Shown here piece by piece: positions 18,421 to 26,852 of a stretch of DNA of 64,000 nucleotides. The stretch covers positions 1-64,000 of the forward strand of contig CAZLZZ010000001.1 in NCBI GenBank assembly GCA_964564165.1. Reading direction: 5' to 3'. The position numbers and the translations under genes were made by a program. The notes under the pieces are model-generated. The model saw only the letters and a program-made list of their open reading frames with translations. It searched no databases and was not told the origin of the DNA. This DNA comes from NORP309 sp964564165. Its GTDB lineage: Bacteria; Pseudomonadota; Gammaproteobacteria; Xanthomonadales; Marinicellaceae. Positions within the stretch are counted from its first letter, which is position 1; every line of letters starts with the position of its first letter.

Positions 18421-18758
18421 TAAATATAGGTTCCAGAAGCCTGGCGCTCAATTGCATCAAGTACAACTTCAGTCTGTTGGTTATGAATCAAGTCAATGGC
18501 TTTTTTTCCATCTAAGAGCTGATTGTTCGCATACAACCACAACCTCGTTTCATCAGGACTGTAAAATTCAGACAAGGCATCAATGACATACCTCAAATCC
18601 GAAAAGATTAATTGTGTACCTGTGTCAGGTGTGGATTTCCCCGATTTCCAGCGTGAAAAAGTGGCAGTAGAAACAGAAACTATATTGGCTAAATCTATGC
18701 CTTTTAATGTACTGTTATCGTTAATTTGATTAATAACTGATGATAATGCAGTGCTCAT
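18420..18758 (-). CDS. Xre/MbcA/ParS-type antitoxin
   Basis: 112 residues from ATG 18758. The open frame extends to 18890 but the extra 44 residues run into repeat DNA and look non-coding. The protein has an N-terminal helix-turn-helix-like part (GIDLANIVSVSTATFSRWKSG) and the C-terminal MbcA/ParS/Xre toxin-binding part (DETRLWLYANNQLLDGKKAIDLI), the usual architecture for partners of RES toxins. It should neutralise the RES protein and autoregulate the operon. The start codon has no strong ribosome site, so the exact N terminus is uncertain. Confidence 0.82.
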   Translation of the reverse strand: MSTALSSVINQINDNSTLKGIDLANIVSVSTATFSRWKSGKSTPDTGTQLIFSDLRYVIDALSEFYSPDETRLWLYANNQLLDGKKAIDLIHNQQTEVVLDAIERQASGTYI

Positions 18759-18862
18759 GGCTTTGGTGGTTCTTTTAAAATCAACACTATTATTACCTAT
18801 TTGTTTCACAGATTCAACTTGATGAAATAAATGTGTAATAAAATAAATAAATTTTAATCTTA

Positions 18863-18931
18863 ACTTCATGCTCTTCATGGTGAAAAACAATCACGTGATT
18901 CAATCATCTTGCGATATAATGAAACTTTCGA
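18863..18931. repeat. Copy of the miaA leader region in front of the antitoxin gene
   Basis: About 69 bases ending AATGAAACTTTCGA closely match 19907-19985 immediately upstream of miaA, including a TATAAT box inside GCGATATAATG. So the same leader segment occurs twice about 1 kb apart, on the two sides of the alpha/beta hydrolase gene. It may supply promoter elements; it also suggests that the DNA between the copies arrived by insertion or duplication. Confidence 0.65.
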
Positions 18932-18964
18932 TACTTCGATACTTCGAAACAACGAGACAACGTC

Positions 18965-19046
18965 ATTGGTAGCTAGGCATTTTTAGATTTGCTTGACGTG
19001 CTAAGTGGCTGCGCTATAATCGAGTTTTCTATATCGGGATTTGGGA
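18965..19046. repeat. Right half of the long-hairpin (TACCC) element
   Basis: Matches the right arm of the complete element at 51337-51501: TTAGATTTGCT, GACGTGCTAAG, GCGCTATAATCG and TTTTCTATATCGG recur in the same order. The left arm is missing, so this copy is truncated and cannot fold into the full hairpin. Confidence 0.65.
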
Positions 19047-19047
19047 C

Positions 19048-19090
19048 ATATATAGAGAGACTTAATAATACTTTTGGAATCGGGGCTTTA
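19048..19090. repeat. Right copy of the 43-bp direct repeat flanking the RES/Xre module
   Basis: Same sequence as 17764-17806 with one mismatch. It stops after GGGGCTTTA, where the REP-like unit of the left copy continues. The two copies bracket the RES toxin, its antitoxin and a truncated hairpin element. Confidence 0.75.
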
Positions 19091-19199
19091 CAAACTGTTT
19101 ATTGTATTAATTTAATATTATTAAGTTTGCTCATTTTAACATTGATTGGGTGTATGGATTAATGGCATAATAAATTGATTTTGTGTAAAATAGTTAAAT

Positions 19200-19880
19200 A
19201 TGAATACTGTGGTTTTGCTTCCTGGTCTTGATGGTACGGGCTTATTGTTCCATCCTTTATTAGAAAAATTGCCAGATCATGTGAATAAATTGGTAATAAG
19301 CTATCCTACTGATCAATGTTTTGATTATGAGCAGTTAGCTCAATGGGTTTTCTCTCAATTGCCAAAAGATGATTTTATATTGGTTGCTGAATCATTTTCA
19401 GGATATGTTGCTTATCTTATTGGGCTAAAGAAACCAAATCATTTGCAATCAATTATATTTGTAGCCTCTTTTTTGACCAATCCGAATCCTTTATTATTGG
19501 GTTTGTCCAAAGTTATACCAATGAGTATTTTGTTGAAATTTACAATACCGAATTTTATTGTTAAAAGGTTTCTATTGGGGGGGAATATTAGCCAAGATAC
19601 TATAAAATTATTTAAGGATGCCATTAGCAAAGTCAATACAAAGGTCTTGACTCATAGACTGAAGTTGCTATCAAAATTAAGTTATCCCGCTCAAACATGT
19701 GATGTACAAGCCATATACATTCAAGCCAGTAATGATCGGCTTGTTTCTACTCAGTCTCTTGAAGTGTTTAAAAAGGTGTTTATTAACCTAACTGTTTATG
19801 AAATTTATGGCCCTCATTTTGTACTACAATCAAACCCTGAAGAATGTGTAAAAATCATTCGTTCTATATTGTCCTTTTAG
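19200..19880 (+). CDS. Alpha/beta hydrolase
   Basis: 226 residues of the alpha/beta hydrolase fold. The oxyanion strand VVLLPGLDGTGLLFHPL is at 4-20, the nucleophile serine is in VAESFSGYVA (about 62-71; AxSxSG where GxSxG is more common), the acid is probably the aspartate in QASNDRLV near 180, and the histidine is in YGPHFVLQ near 206. Short proteins of this type act on esters or lipids; the substrate cannot be predicted. It stands alone between two copies of a leader repeat, upstream of miaA, and is more AT-rich than miaA. Confidence 0.85.
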   Translation: MNTVVLLPGLDGTGLLFHPLLEKLPDHVNKLVISYPTDQCFDYEQLAQWVFSQLPKDDFILVAESFSGYVAYLIGLKKPNHLQSIIFVASFLTNPNPLLLGLSKVIPMSILLKFTIPNFIVKRFLLGGNISQDTIKLFKDAISKVNTKVLTHRLKLLSKLSYPAQTCDVQAIYIQASNDRLVSTQSLEVFKKVFINLTVYEIYGPHFVLQSNPEECVKIIRSILSF

Positions 19881-19906
19881 GCTATGAATCCAGGTCTTTT
19901 GCTCTT

Positions 19907-19985
19907 CACTTCATGTTCTTTACATCCTTCATGGTAAAAAATAATCGCGTGTATGAATCATCTTGCGATATAATGAAACTTTCGA
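19907..19985. repeat. miaA leader, second copy of the duplicated segment
   Basis: Near copy of 18863-18931. It contains TATAAT at 19969-19974, which could be the -10 box of miaA; no good -35 is present 17 bases upstream. A transcript beginning just after this box would exclude the upstream TTG as a start for miaA and favours GTG 20002. Confidence 0.6.
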
Positions 19986-20001
19986 GACAACTACAACTCT
20001 A

Positions 20002-20931
20002 GTGAACAAAAAAGCCATCTTTTTAATGGGCCCAACGGCGGCGGGTAAAACCGATGCGGCGATATTTTTGCATGAAAAATATGGCTGCGATATTGTTTCG
20101 GTAGATTCGGCTTTGGTCTATAGGCAGATGGACATTGGTACGGCTAAGCCAGATGGGGAAACTTTAACCAAAGCACCTCATGCTTTGGTGGATATTATTA
20201 ATCCTTGGGAGTCGTATTCGGCGGCCAATTTTGTCAGCGATGCTTATGCTTTGATGGAAAAATCACTGAAAGTGGACAATATACCTTTGTTGGCAGGTGG
20301 CACCATGATGTATTATCGCAGTTTGCAGCAAGGTTTGTCTAAATTGCCTGATGCCGATGTTGTTATTCGTAACGAGCTTTCTGCAATAGCTGATGATATA
20401 GGTTGGGAAAAAATGCACCAACGATTAACCAGGATTGATCCAGATTCTGCACAACGAATCAACAAGAATGATCCACAAAGAATTCAAAGAGCGTTGGAAG
20501 TGCATCAAATATCGGGCAAAACCATGACCCAACTTTATAAAGAAGATGAGGGCGATAAACTCGACTACCAAACCTTAAAAATCGTGATTGCACCTGAGCG
20601 TGCGTTGTTACACAAACGCATTGAACAGCGGTTTGAAATTATGCTTAAACAAGGGTTCATCGAAGAAGTTGAACAACTCAAAGCCAATCCCAAGATTACC
20701 TTTGATATGCCTTCCATGCGTTGTGTCGGCTATCGCCAAGTTTGGCAATACTTGGATGGTGATTTGAAGCACGATGAAATGATTTTTAAAGGCATAGTGG
20801 CGACCCGACAATTGGCAAAAAGACAATGGACTTGGTTGCGCAAAGAAGATGACGCCATCTGGTTGGATTCTACTCAAAAGGGCTATCTCCAAGAAATTCA
20901 AAGATTAACCAAGGAGTTTATTGAAAGTTAA
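20002..20931 (+). CDS. miaA: tRNA dimethylallyltransferase
   Basis: Adds the dimethylallyl group to A37 of tRNAs that read U-starting codons. 309 residues from GTG 20002, giving the normal N terminus VNKKAIFLMGPTAAGKTDAA with its P-loop at about 9-16. Other family motifs are VSVDSALVYRQMDIGTAKP, LLAGGTMMYYRSL, NDPQRIQRALEV and MRCVGYRQVWQYL. The frame is open upstream to a TTG at 19963, but that region is repeat DNA with a possible -10 box. Usual gammaproteobacterial neighbours (mutL, hfq) are absent, so the context is atypical. Confidence 0.95.
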   Translation: MNKKAIFLMGPTAAGKTDAAIFLHEKYGCDIVSVDSALVYRQMDIGTAKPDGETLTKAPHALVDIINPWESYSAANFVSDAYALMEKSLKVDNIPLLAGGTMMYYRSLQQGLSKLPDADVVIRNELSAIADDIGWEKMHQRLTRIDPDSAQRINKNDPQRIQRALEVHQISGKTMTQLYKEDEGDKLDYQTLKIVIAPERALLHKRIEQRFEIMLKQGFIEEVEQLKANPKITFDMPSMRCVGYRQVWQYLDGDLKHDEMIFKGIVATRQLAKRQWTWLRKEDDAIWLDSTQKGYLQEIQRLTKEFIES

Positions 20932-20958
20932 AGGCATTTTAACTTTCAACCCCAACGC

Positions 20959-21831
20959 ATGAATATTCTACTACTATCTAGAAATAAACGCCTGTACTCA
21001 ACTATGCGTTTATTTGAAGAGGCAAAAAAAGCCAAACACAACATCGCTATCGTCGATTATATGCACTGTAATATTATCAGCGAAAAGAAAAACCCAGTGG
21101 TGTATTACAATGGCCAATCCTTGAAATTTATTGATGCTGTTATTCCGCGTATCGGTGCGACTTTTACTTTTTATGGTTCAGCCTTGATTCGCCAATTTGA
21201 GTTACAAAACATTCCTACCATGGTGACTTCGCAAGCATTATTAATGGCGCGTGATAAATTGCATTGCTTACAAGCTTTAACGCAAGTGGGTGTGGGCATG
21301 CCGAAGACTTATTTTACCCATTATTTTTACAATATTGATGAAATCATCACCGCAGTTGGCGGATTTCCTTTTGTCATGAAACAGCTTGAAGGCACACAAG
21401 GTTATGGTGTGTTTTTGATTAAAAACCGCAAACATGCGGGAGAAATCATCGACGTTCACCAAAATGCCAATAAGAAATTTATTATTCAAGAGTTTATTGC
21501 CGAATCAAAAGGAGCCGATATTCGCGCCATAGTAGTTGGCAACAAGGTCGTTGCGGCAATGAAGAGAACAGCCAAAGCAGGTGAGTTTCGATCAAATCTG
21601 CATCAAGGAGGAAGAGGCCAGAACATACAACTATCAGAAACAGAGACTCGCACAGCGATTGTTTCTGCACAAACCATGGGGTTGTCTGTGGCTGGCGTGG
21701 ATATGTTACAATCCAAACGAGGACCTTTGGTGTTGGAAGTCAATGCTTCACCGGGATTGGAGGGCATTGAAAAAACCACCAAGATAAATGTCGCTGAAAA
21801 AATAATACAACATTTGCAGAAAATAGGATGA
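20959..21831 (+). CDS. rimK: RimK-family ATP-grasp ligase
   Basis: 290 residues matching RimK, which ligates glutamate residues to the C terminus of ribosomal protein S6. A pre-ATP-grasp domain (1-95) is followed by the ATP-grasp fold: FPFVMKQLEGTQGYGVFLI near 137-155, AESKGADIRAIVVG near 181, RSNLHQGGRGQ near 213 and the Mg-binding LEVNASPGLEGIEK near 260. Short gap (27 bases) after miaA. The next gene is an M14/AstE-like deacylase, a pairing seen in several marine gammaproteobacteria and compatible with a ligase/hydrolase couple acting on glutamate-type substrates. Confidence 0.93.
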   Translation: MNILLLSRNKRLYSTMRLFEEAKKAKHNIAIVDYMHCNIISEKKNPVVYYNGQSLKFIDAVIPRIGATFTFYGSALIRQFELQNIPTMVTSQALLMARDKLHCLQALTQVGVGMPKTYFTHYFYNIDEIITAVGGFPFVMKQLEGTQGYGVFLIKNRKHAGEIIDVHQNANKKFIIQEFIAESKGADIRAIVVGNKVVAAMKRTAKAGEFRSNLHQGGRGQNIQLSETETRTAIVSAQTMGLSVAGVDMLQSKRGPLVLEVNASPGLEGIEKTTKINVAEKIIQHLQKIG

Positions 21832-21923
21832 ATTTGAATGATTTTATACCCGCACAATCAGGGCTTGAGAGCTACAAAACACCGACAAAAATCTTGCTCC
21901 TGGGCTTCTTTTAAGGTGATGGC

Positions 21924-22859
21924 ATGAAAATAGCAGGCAAAACCATTCTCAAAGGACAAACCAAACAAGTCAAACTAGAAATCGCCAAATTAATTTCTGG
22001 TATTGAAATCGATGTACCAATCATTGTTTCTCGGGGCAAACAAGAAGGGCCAACCTTGCTCTTGATGGCTGGCTTGCACGGAGATGAAATCAACTCAGTG
22101 GATGTGGTTCGCTATGTTTTACAACATAAAATTAACAGGGTACAAAGAGGCACGGTTATTTGTGTGCCGATACTGAATATTTTTGGCTTTATTAACTTCT
22201 CTCGCGAAGTACCTGACGGCAAAGATGTCAATCGTTCATTCCCTGGTCACTCCAAAGGCTCACTTGCCAGTCAAATCGCTTACCAATTTACCAAAAAAAT
22301 CTTGCCCCATTGCGATTACATCATAGATTTTCACACCGGTGGCAAGAGCCGTTTCAATATTCCACAAACGCGCGCCATGTTAAGCAATGACAAATGCCTA
22401 GAATTGGCACAAGCCTTTAATGCGCCGTTTAATTTACATGCCAATTTAATCACCAAATCTTTGCGAAAAATCGCCATGGGCTTGGACAAAACCATAATTG
22501 TGTACGAAGGGGGAGAGGCGTTACGGTTTGATGAAAGAGCCAGAGATATTGCCCTCTCAGGCATTAAAAAAGTATTAACTTATCTTGATATGCAACGCTA
22601 TGATGAGCCCATTATTAAAAGCCAAATCTATCATCAGAGAAAATGGCTCAGAGCGCCCACGTCCGGTTTTTTTCATCCGAAAGTCTCTGTGGGCGATGCG
22701 GTTCAAACAGGGCAGGTTGTTGGTTCTGTTACCGGGCCTATGGGCGATTACCACGGCGATTGTGTTTCTAGCAAAGATGCTTTTGTTGTTAGTTTAAATA
22801 ACAACCCAATGGTTAATCGTGGCGACGCCATTATTCAACTTGCTTTTGGTGATGTGTAA
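21924..22859 (+). CDS. Succinylglutamate desuccinylase/aspartoacylase family hydrolase
   Basis: 311 residues of the M14-like AstE/ASPA group. Zinc ligands are visible as H and E in MAGLHGDEINS (about 49-59) and the histidine of IIDFHTGGKSRF (about 136). The catalytic glutamate fits VYEGGEALRFDERA near 195. A C-terminal beta-rich extension (about 230-311) resembles a lipoyl/barrel-sandwich hybrid seen in this family. It follows rimK by about 90 bases on the same strand. Whether it removes acyl groups from small molecules or from a peptide tag is unknown; proximity to rimK suggests a functional link. Confidence 0.88.
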   Translation: MKIAGKTILKGQTKQVKLEIAKLISGIEIDVPIIVSRGKQEGPTLLLMAGLHGDEINSVDVVRYVLQHKINRVQRGTVICVPILNIFGFINFSREVPDGKDVNRSFPGHSKGSLASQIAYQFTKKILPHCDYIIDFHTGGKSRFNIPQTRAMLSNDKCLELAQAFNAPFNLHANLITKSLRKIAMGLDKTIIVYEGGEALRFDERARDIALSGIKKVLTYLDMQRYDEPIIKSQIYHQRKWLRAPTSGFFHPKVSVGDAVQTGQVVGSVTGPMGDYHGDCVSSKDAFVVSLNNNPMVNRGDAIIQLAFGDV

Positions 22860-22959
22860 GTTTTAACAACGAAAGGGCCAACAGGCAGATTGAAAAAACT
22901 TCGACGCAATAGACCTATAATTTTGAATATTAGCTGAAACTAATATATAGTATATGGCA

Positions 22960-23052
22960 GAGAAAGATTAACCCACTGCGAAAAACTTGGAAGGTCTCAA
23001 AAGTTCCCTTACCTTCGTTAAAATCACTTTGGGAATAAAGAATCTTTCTCTC
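22960..23052. repeat. Short palindromic element, probable relative of the TA-inserting family
   Basis: GAGAAAGATT at the left end and AATCTTTCTC at the right end form terminal inverted repeats about 93 bases apart. The internal ACTGCGAAAAACTTGG resembles the internal ACTGCGGAAAAGCTGGG of the 297-bp element at 50937. A TA duplication is not evident. It fills most of the gap between the M14 gene and the DUF2892 gene. Confidence 0.45.
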
Positions 23053-23131
23053 ACCCAAACTTTTCATTGTTGCGACTGTTTTATCGGTCGAGCAAGAAAT
23101 ACTATTAATTGAATTTGTTGAGGATTGTTTT

Positions 23132-23338
23132 ATGAAATTACGAAATATGATATTTATGTTTGCAGGTTTGTTTATTTTGGCCAGCCTAGCATTGTCACAT
23201 TTTTATGGGCAAGCAGATTTGTCTAAACCCACATTTTTATGGTTTACCGCTTTTGTTGGGTTTAATTTGTTCCAAACCAGTTTCACAGGATTCTGTCCTT
23301 TGGCTAAAATATTAAAGGCTTTGGGCGTTAAAGAATAA
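23132..23338 (+). CDS. DUF2892 (YgaP-type) inner-membrane protein
   Basis: 68 residues: a positively charged start (MKLRN), one hydrophobic helix (about 6-26), a second (about 37-52) and the DUF2892 signature FTGFCPLAKILKALGV at the C terminus. The cysteine-proline in that motif is shared with the membrane part of YgaP-like rhodanese proteins. Usually a two-helix inner-membrane protein of unknown role, often near sulfur or redox genes. Here it is solitary, with TTGAGGA 8 bases before ATG. Confidence 0.85.
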   Translation: MKLRNMIFMFAGLFILASLALSHFYGQADLSKPTFLWFTAFVGFNLFQTSFTGFCPLAKILKALGVKE

Positions 23339-23397
23339 TTTTGACTGTCACAGTCTGTTAAGCCGACTCTAACCCCAATTAAAATTAGTATCTAAAA

Positions 23398-23541
23398 ATG
23401 AAATTTTATAAAGCAGAAAACTATCAAGAACAATGCCTGAAATTGTTTAATCAATACAACCAGATGAAATTATCATGCACAGGTATGACGCAAGATAAAT
23501 ACAGGAACGTCAAGTCTGAATTTATTGAGAACTTGTCTTGA
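23398..23541 (+). CDS. Small hypothetical protein, 47 residues
   Basis: Open frame ATG 23398 to TGA 23541 (MKFYKAENYQEQCLKLFNQYN...). The opening resembles the first helix of GNAT acetyltransferases, so it may be a truncated acetyltransferase; the frame ends before any acetyl-CoA motif. No clear ribosome site. It faces the aminopeptidase gene. Confidence 0.35.
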   Translation: MKFYKAENYQEQCLKLFNQYNQMKLSCTGMTQDKYRNVKSEFIENLS

Positions 23542-23567
23542 TAAGATGAATACTAATTTATCAAGTT

Positions 23568-24950
23568 TTATCGGCTTTTGCCAAAGCGTTTATCTATCCA
23601 GTTAAACATGGCGCTCATGCCCAGCGCGTCACCGCCCTTAGGATGACCAACTCGCCCATTTGACCATCCAAAAGTATCAATGTGTACCCAAGGAATGTCT
23701 TTTCCAACAAACTCTTCTAAAAACAAAGCGGCAGTAATACAGCCACCCATCGGCACTGATCCCGTGTTACTTAAATCCGCAATCTCTGGTACAATCTGGC
23801 TTTTGTAGGGCTGATACAAAGGCATCGGCCACAAGGGGTCAAACACCTCATTGGAACAGGCCATAATTTCTAGGTTAAAATCTTCTTCGTTACTAAATAC
23901 CGGCGGCAAATCCGCACCAAGTGCGACCCTTGCAGCACCCGTCAAAGTAGCAAAATCCACAATTAATTCGGGGTTAAACTCACTGGCGTATGCCAGAGCA
24001 TCAGACAAAATCACTCGCCCTTCTGCATCGGTATGTCCAATTTCAACCGTTAATCCTTTGCGGGTTGTTACAATATCGCCTTGACGGTGTGCGTTGCCAG
24101 CGACAGCATTTTCAACAGCTGGAATAATTACTTTTAAACACACTGGCAAGTTTAAACGCATAATCATCTGTGCTAAACCCAATACATGTGCTGCACCACC
24201 CATGTCTTTTTTCATATTGCGCATGCCCCCGGCAGGCTTCATGTTGTTACCGCCAGTATCGAAGCACACACCCTTGCCAACCAAGCATACCAGTGGGTTG
24301 CTGGCTTTTCCCCAGTCCATGACAATCACTCGGGGTTCTTTAAACGAAGCTCGCCCAACCAAATGAACCGCTGGGAAGTTTTGTTTTAGCAGTTCTTCTC
24401 CGACAATTTCGTGATAAACCGCACCGTGGTTTTCTGCCAAGCTGGCCATTTCTATCGCCAATTCTATAGGGCCCATGTCATCGGCGGGTGTATTGATTAA
24501 ATCCCTGACCAATTGTGTTGCCTTGACCAGTTCATAAGCGTGCTTGTATTTAGTGGTCAGATTTTTAACGGTTAAATAGGCCTGTTGGGTCTTTGCTTGT
24601 TTGTATCTGTCAAAATGATAAGAACCAAAACCCCAGCCCGTTATACAAGCAGAAACCAAGGCTTCATTTTCAGTGTCACAATAATAATTACCAGCGGGAA
24701 GTTGCTTTGGCAACAAGCTAAAATCATGGAAATCTATTTGCTTTGAGATGAGACAATATACTTTTTCTAAGTGTCTATTGTTATCTAAAACACAAAGATG
24801 AGCGCCTGTTTTTTTACCAAATGCAAACAGGTCTACTAAGTTTTTAATAGATAATTCTTGTTTTTTCAACCATGAGTCAAAATCATCGATAAAAAGTGGT
24901 ACAATAGCTGTAGATTTGGCAGTGCTTTGTTCTAATATTTTGAATGACAT
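23568..24950 (-). CDS. Leucyl aminopeptidase family protein (M17)
   Basis: 460 residues from ATG 24950. The frame is open to 25061 but that extension lies in a repeat element and adds an unlikely N terminus. M17 motifs are clear: GKGVCFDTGGNNMKPAGGMRNMKKDMGGAAH holds the first metal and catalytic lysine residues and GHTDAEGRVILSDAL the second set. The C-terminal third contains VDFATLTGAARVALG and the ending HIDTFGW. It releases N-terminal residues from peptides in the cytoplasm using two metal ions. It is more divergent than PepA itself (TDAEGR preceded by GH, not N), closer to PepB/YP-type leucyl aminopeptidases. Confidence 0.92.
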   Translation of the reverse strand: MSFKILEQSTAKSTAIVPLFIDDFDSWLKKQELSIKNLVDLFAFGKKTGAHLCVLDNNRHLEKVYCLISKQIDFHDFSLLPKQLPAGNYYCDTENEALVSACITGWGFGSYHFDRYKQAKTQQAYLTVKNLTTKYKHAYELVKATQLVRDLINTPADDMGPIELAIEMASLAENHGAVYHEIVGEELLKQNFPAVHLVGRASFKEPRVIVMDWGKASNPLVCLVGKGVCFDTGGNNMKPAGGMRNMKKDMGGAAHVLGLAQMIMRLNLPVCLKVIIPAVENAVAGNAHRQGDIVTTRKGLTVEIGHTDAEGRVILSDALAYASEFNPELIVDFATLTGAARVALGADLPPVFSNEEDFNLEIMACSNEVFDPLWPMPLYQPYKSQIVPEIADLSNTGSVPMGGCITAALFLEEFVGKDIPWVHIDTFGWSNGRVGHPKGGDALGMSAMFNWIDKRFGKSR

Positions 24951-24983
24951 ATAAAAATAATCTAGTGTTAAAAAAGTATTATA

Positions 24984-25118
24984 CCCTAATCCAGCTATAG
25001 AAACGCGAATTAGAGTGCAGGCTATTGGTATACATAGTGAATCTGAAAAATGCCGAGTCACCTTTTTGGTGATGTGGCATTTTTCAGGTTTGCTATGTAT
25101 GCCAAGGGATTAGGGTTA
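24984..25118. repeat. Long-hairpin (TACCC) element, copy with an asymmetric arm
   Basis: A large imperfect palindrome. CCCTAATCC at the left pairs with GGATTAGGG at the right, TATACATAG with CTATGTATG, and AATCTGAAAAATGCC with GGCATTTTTCAGGTT, around a loop near 25057-25070. The left arm carries about 25 extra bases (CTATAGAAACGCGAATTAGAG) that match the complete element at 51337. TA lies at the left border and a similar TA at the right. It occupies the divergent promoter region of the aminopeptidase and Sel1 genes. Confidence 0.7.
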
Positions 25119-25228
25119 TACAGTCATTTGAACTATTTTGGAACTTTTGTTGTCAAATCTGTCATTCAGGTTTTAGAATATCAACAATTGTCTTTAAAAT
25201 TTGAACAAACAACTATAGAAAACAAATT

Positions 25229-25912
25229 ATGAAAACAATATTATTTGCAAGTTATCTTTTGATAAATACCCTGCTCGGCACTCTGATTACTACTGCCCAT
25301 GCCAATCCAAACTTTGTCATTTCAACCCAAATGCGAATGGACAGAGACGGCAATTTAATCGAGCCAGACAGGTTGTTTATGGGAGAAGCTATTCGCGCTT
25401 ACAATAATGGCGCCAACCAATCGGCTTTTAGTTATTTTAAAAAAGCCGCAGCATTGGGCAATGCTCTTTCTCAACGCTACATTGGACTAATGTACATTAA
25501 TGCTTTGGGTGTCGAAAAAGACATGATCAAAGGTTATGCCTGGTTGAAATTGGCAGCACTTGATGGCACCTCAAGAAACAAGGATTTAAAACAACAGGTA
25601 TTTAACCTTTTAACTCAAGAACAAATCTCTCAAAGCGAAGTTGCTTACAAACAAGTTAAACAGGATTATGGTTCGATAGCAGCTCTTACCCGCAGAGATA
25701 GGTGGGTTAGAAAACAAAAAATGAAAATGACAGGGTCAAGAGCAGGTAGCCTAGTTTTCGCACCGATAAGTTATGATTCACCGCGTGGCAATGGGTTTTA
25801 TAACCAAGTAAGATCCTATGTTGAAGACTATAATTTTGGCTACATTACCAGCGGGGAAATAGTTCCGATTGAAAGCCCTGAAGATGAAAAACCAGAAGAA
25901 GAAGGAAAATAA
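25229..25912 (+). CDS. Secreted Sel1-repeat protein, first of a tandem pair
   Basis: 227 residues. A signal peptide (about 1-25, ending AHA) is followed by Sel1/TPR-like repeats: SAFSYFKKAAALGNALSQRYIGLMYINALGV and DMIKGYAWLKLAALDG, with the alanine-glycine spacing typical of Sel1. The C-terminal part carries a basic RRDRWVRKQK motif and an acidic tail. Such proteins usually mediate protein contacts in the envelope. The next gene, 2 bases downstream, encodes a paralogue with the same layout, so the pair arose by duplication. Confidence 0.85.
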   Translation: MKTILFASYLLINTLLGTLITTAHANPNFVISTQMRMDRDGNLIEPDRLFMGEAIRAYNNGANQSAFSYFKKAAALGNALSQRYIGLMYINALGVEKDMIKGYAWLKLAALDGTSRNKDLKQQVFNLLTQEQISQSEVAYKQVKQDYGSIAALTRRDRWVRKQKMKMTGSRAGSLVFAPISYDSPRGNGFYNQVRSYVEDYNFGYITSGEIVPIESPEDEKPEEEGK

Positions 25913-25914
25913 AC

Positions 25915-26565
25915 ATGAAACAATTAACATTAACCGCAGTTTTATTATTCATATCTTTTACTGTCTTTGCTATGCCCAATGCAGTACTGTCTCTTGACCC
26001 TCATTATGATAAACAACATAATTTGGTAACGCCGGACAAAATATTGTTAGCAAAAGCCATCAAAGCCTATCAAGACGGTTATAACAAATCAGCATTCACC
26101 AAGTTTCACCAGGCAGCAGCTTTTGGAAACTCAATAGCACAAAAACACATTGGATTGATGTATCTTAAAGCATTGGGCACTAACCGGGATTGGTCAAAAG
26201 GCTATGCCTGGATAAAATTGGCAGCCTTAGATGGAACCAATGAAAACCTGAGTTTAATGCGTAGCATTTATGCCATGTTAACGCCGCTTGAAATTAAACA
26301 AGCAAAAATCGAATATCAAAAAATCAGCGAAGACTACGATATTTCTGCCACCCTAAAAAGGCGAGACAGATGGGTAAAAAAACAAAAACGCAAAGCAACA
26401 GGCACAAGAACGGGCTCTCAAACCACCAACATACAATCGCAAGCTATCAATGGTGTCACCCTAGATTCAGACAGAACTTCCAAAATAAACGCCATGGATG
26501 CCTTTGTTAACAATTACCAGTTTGGAGTAGTTGAAGCGGGTGAAATTAAACCCAAAGGCGATTAA
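25915..26565 (+). CDS. Secreted Sel1-repeat protein, second of a tandem pair
   Basis: 216 residues, clear paralogue of the preceding gene: signal peptide (about 1-19), SAFTKFHQAAAFGNSIAQKHIGLMYLKALGT, WSKGYAWIKLAALDGTNE and the RRDRWVKKQKRKATGTRTGS block align throughout. The linker after this block differs and the acidic tail is replaced by GEIKPKGD. Co-transcribed with its twin. Function unknown; two diverged copies suggest hetero-oligomers or separate partners. Confidence 0.85.
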   Translation: MKQLTLTAVLLFISFTVFAMPNAVLSLDPHYDKQHNLVTPDKILLAKAIKAYQDGYNKSAFTKFHQAAAFGNSIAQKHIGLMYLKALGTNRDWSKGYAWIKLAALDGTNENLSLMRSIYAMLTPLEIKQAKIEYQKISEDYDISATLKRRDRWVKKQKRKATGTRTGSQTTNIQSQAINGVTLDSDRTSKINAMDAFVNNYQFGVVEAGEIKPKGD

Positions 26566-26576
26566 CTTACTTTTTA

Positions 26577-26607
26577 CCCAAGCCCTGATATAGAAAATAC
26601 GGTGCTA
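26577..26607. repeat. Left-end fragment of the long-hairpin (TACCC) element
   Basis: ACCCAAGCCCTGATATAGAA followed by AATACG matches the outer end of the complete element at 51337-51501. Only this end is recognisable. The rest of the gap to 26852 is AT-rich, with a weak inverted pair (TGCTGTTTT at about 26660 and AAAAACAGCA at about 26690) and no gene that I can support. Confidence 0.5.
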
Positions 26608-26852
26608 ACACAAAGTCGGGTCACTTTTGTTCTGTTTGACATAGCCACCCGTTTTTGCTGTTTTCCTCTGCCTAAGAAGTCCCTACAAAAACAGCAGTTC
26701 TTTAATGGTGTTGATAGTATCTTTGTTCGTTGATTTGCATAATTTATCCTTTATGAAATATTGCTTTACTCATTTGAGATAATTCTCTCTTGCTTGTTAG
26801 CTTAATTCTATTATTAATTTATGTTTCATTGGTTCACTTATTAGTTCATTCA

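Noticed and set aside
18759..18890. N-terminal extension of the Xre antitoxin
   Set aside because: It starts at a TTG in duplicated leader DNA and adds an atypical tail; ATG 18758 fits the family better.
24951..25061. N-terminal extension of the aminopeptidase
   Set aside because: The added residues are encoded by a repeat element; ATG 24950 gives the normal family start.
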